Assembly (NCBI GenBank): GCA_003251275.1
Contig: QKGJ01000399.1
Coordinates: forward strand, 1-32,932
Source: Ignavibacteria bacterium
GTDB taxonomy: Bacteria; Bacteroidota; Ignavibacteria; UBA10030; UBA6906
Reading direction: 5' to 3'
DNA: 32,932 bases
Shown here one piece after another: positions 32,305 through 32,932 of the stretch (position 1 is the first letter of the stretch; the number at the start of each line of letters is the position of its first letter). Made by a program: the position numbers and the translations under genes. The notes under the pieces were generated by a model. That model was not told the origin of the DNA. It did not search any database and saw only the letters and a program-made list of their open reading frames with translations.

Positions 32305-32319
32305 AAGCCTGTGAGGCTT
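32305..32319 (+). promoter_or_regulatory. hairpin masking the ribosome binding site of the MerR gene
   Basis: AAGCC-TGTGA-GGCTT forms a 5-bp hairpin directly before the ATG at 32321. The GAGG ribosome binding sequence (32313-32316) lies partly in its loop and stem, so the stem could limit translation. A 10-bp palindrome, CTTCATGAAG (32317-32326), also spans the start codon. Small structures; may be chance. Confidence 0.3.
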
Positions 32320-32320
32320 C

Positions 32321-32704
32321 ATGAAGTCTCTTAACATAAAAAAGCTCTACTACTCGATCAGTGAAGTAAGCCGTATTACCGACCTTGAGCAATACGTGCT
32401 TCGCTATTGGGAGTCTGAGTTTGAGTTGCTCAAACCGGCAAAAAATCGAGCCGGAAACCGGATTTACACGAATCGGGACATCAAACTGATTCTCCACATC
32501 AAGTACCTGTTGCGGGATGAGCGCTACACGATTGAAGGTGCAAAACAGGTGCTGGAAGATTACACTCCCGATCCGGATACAGGAGAGCAACTCGAACTGA
32601 TCGATGCTCCAAAACCCAAAAGCAAGATCAAGGATGAGCAGCTTCGCACAGATGTATTGGAGGTGAAGAGATTTCTTGAGGACCTGTTGCAGGATCTTAA
32701 TTGA
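32321..32704 (+). CDS. MerR-family transcriptional regulator
   Basis: A 127-aa DNA-binding protein. Residues 8-80 are the winged helix-turn-helix: YYSISEVSRITDLEQYVLRYWESEF, with NRAGNRIYTNRDIKLI as the wing and third helix and YTIEGAKQVL as the next helix. No metal- or drug-binding C-terminal domain is present; a short charged linker leads to a dimerisation helix (DVLEVKRFLEDLLQDL). The ligand, if any, is unknown. A 73-nt gap separates it from the lipoprotein gene and a tRNA gene follows. Confidence 0.93.
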   Translation: MKSLNIKKLYYSISEVSRITDLEQYVLRYWESEFELLKPAKNRAGNRIYTNRDIKLILHIKYLLRDERYTIEGAKQVLEDYTPDPDTGEQLELIDAPKPKSKIKDEQLRTDVLEVKRFLEDLLQDLN

Positions 32705-32709
32705 GCAGG

Positions 32710-32728
32710 TTCTCAACGAGAGTGAGAA
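32710..32728 (+). repeat. short hairpin between the MerR gene and tRNA-Pro
   Basis: TTCTCA at 32710-32715 and TGAGAA at 32723-32728 with a 7-nt loop, starting 6 nt after the MerR stop codon. There is no T-run, so it is a poor terminator; it could be an end-stabilising or processing hairpin ahead of the tRNA. Confidence 0.3.
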
Positions 32729-32754
32729 TCAAGAAGTCAGGCATATAGTCATAA

Positions 32755-32828
32755 CGGAGCGTAGCGCAGCCCGGTAGCGCACCTGAATGGGGTTCAGGAG
32801 GTCGGGGGTTCAAATCCCCCCGCTCCGA
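32755..32828 (+). tRNA. tRNA-Pro, anticodon GGG
   Basis: A full cloverleaf can be folded: acceptor arm CGGAGCG with CGCTCCG and discriminator A; D stem GCGC/GCGC with the GG of the D loop; anticodon stem CCTGA/TCAGG around the 7-nt loop ATGGGGT (anticodon GGG); T arm GGGGG-TTCAAAT-CCCCC. Length 74 nt; the CCA end is not encoded. GGG reads CCC and CCU proline codons. Confidence 0.97.
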
Positions 32829-32835
32829 CTTGAGA

Positions 32836-32865
32836 AGCGCCCCATGCATTGGTGCTTTTTTTTTT
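32836..32865 (+). terminator. intrinsic terminator after tRNA-Pro
   Basis: AGCGCC pairs with GGTGCT (one G-U) around a 9-nt loop, followed directly by a run of ten T. It begins 8 nt past the tRNA and is a convincing terminator. Nothing further is recognisable in the last 67 nt of the window. Confidence 0.85.
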
Positions 32866-32932
32866 GCCGGTTTGCGTTTTCAGAGTTGCTTCTCTACTAT
32901 AAGTCATCACTCTGCTTGATGGCTTCCGATGT

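Noticed and set aside
1-32932. CRISPR array, insertion sequence, prophage or integrated element
   Set aside because: No regularly spaced repeats, transposase, integrase or phage genes were seen; the tRNA-Pro is intact with no repeated 3' end in the visible flank.

Overview
The window looks like chromosomal DNA of a Gram-negative bacterium. Lipoprotein and periplasmic signal sequences, an OXA-type beta-lactamase, split pntAA/pntAB, an archaeal/Thermotoga-type S-adenosylhomocysteinase and a type 2 IPP isomerase point loosely to the FCB superphylum (Ignavibacteria/Chlorobi-like Bacteroidota). Clear AAGGAG-type ribosome binding sites before several genes argue against a typical Bacteroides-like organism. 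The placement is inference. I see no phage, insertion sequence, integrase or CRISPR array; most of the window is dense housekeeping and metabolic genes.

Layout. 1-437: almost gene-free, with a possible C-terminal remnant of a FISUMP-like protein at the left edge. 438-3466 (minus): an exported cupredoxin-like protein whose frame has no normal start codon, a monoheme cytochrome c, a TerB-like helical protein and an RRM RNA-binding protein. 3609-7090 (minus): 5'-nucleotidase family protein, murB and a class D beta-lactamase in one compact unit. 7122-10827 (minus): M61 peptidase with PDZ, a nucleotide-cyclase-like/SRPBCC fusion and an overlapping methyltransferase. 10909-14569 (minus): HAD phosphatase, Nudix hydrolase, then thrB-thrC, each pair overlapping by 4 nt. 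14923-17820 (plus): three-subunit proton-translocating transhydrogenase. 17841-18734: a STAS protein and a lone receiver-domain response regulator, divergent. A perfect 36-bp palindromic terminator separates these from 18806-22309 (minus): sugar nucleotidyltransferase, metK and ahcY.

22492-32704 (plus) is a long run of closely spaced or overlapping genes: IPP isomerase, polyprenyl diphosphate synthase, HPr, Enzyme I, a bifunctional phosphoglucose/phosphomannose isomerase, a 31-codon single-TM protein, three proteins of unknown function (one with four TM segments), a HAD hydrolase, acpS, a sensor histidine kinase, a lipoprotein and a MerR-type regulator. It ends with tRNA-Pro(GGG) and a terminator.

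Functionally, metK/ahcY form the SAM cycle, thrB/thrC end threonine synthesis, pnt supplies NADPH, and fni plus the prenyl synthase make polyprenyl diphosphates. HPr and Enzyme I appear without any sugar permease, suggesting a regulatory phosphorelay. The points most worth a second look are the cyclase-like/SRPBCC/methyltransferase unit, the kinase-lipoprotein pair that resembles QseE-QseG, the 31-codon membrane peptide with its unknown neighbours, and the missing start codon of the cupredoxin gene.
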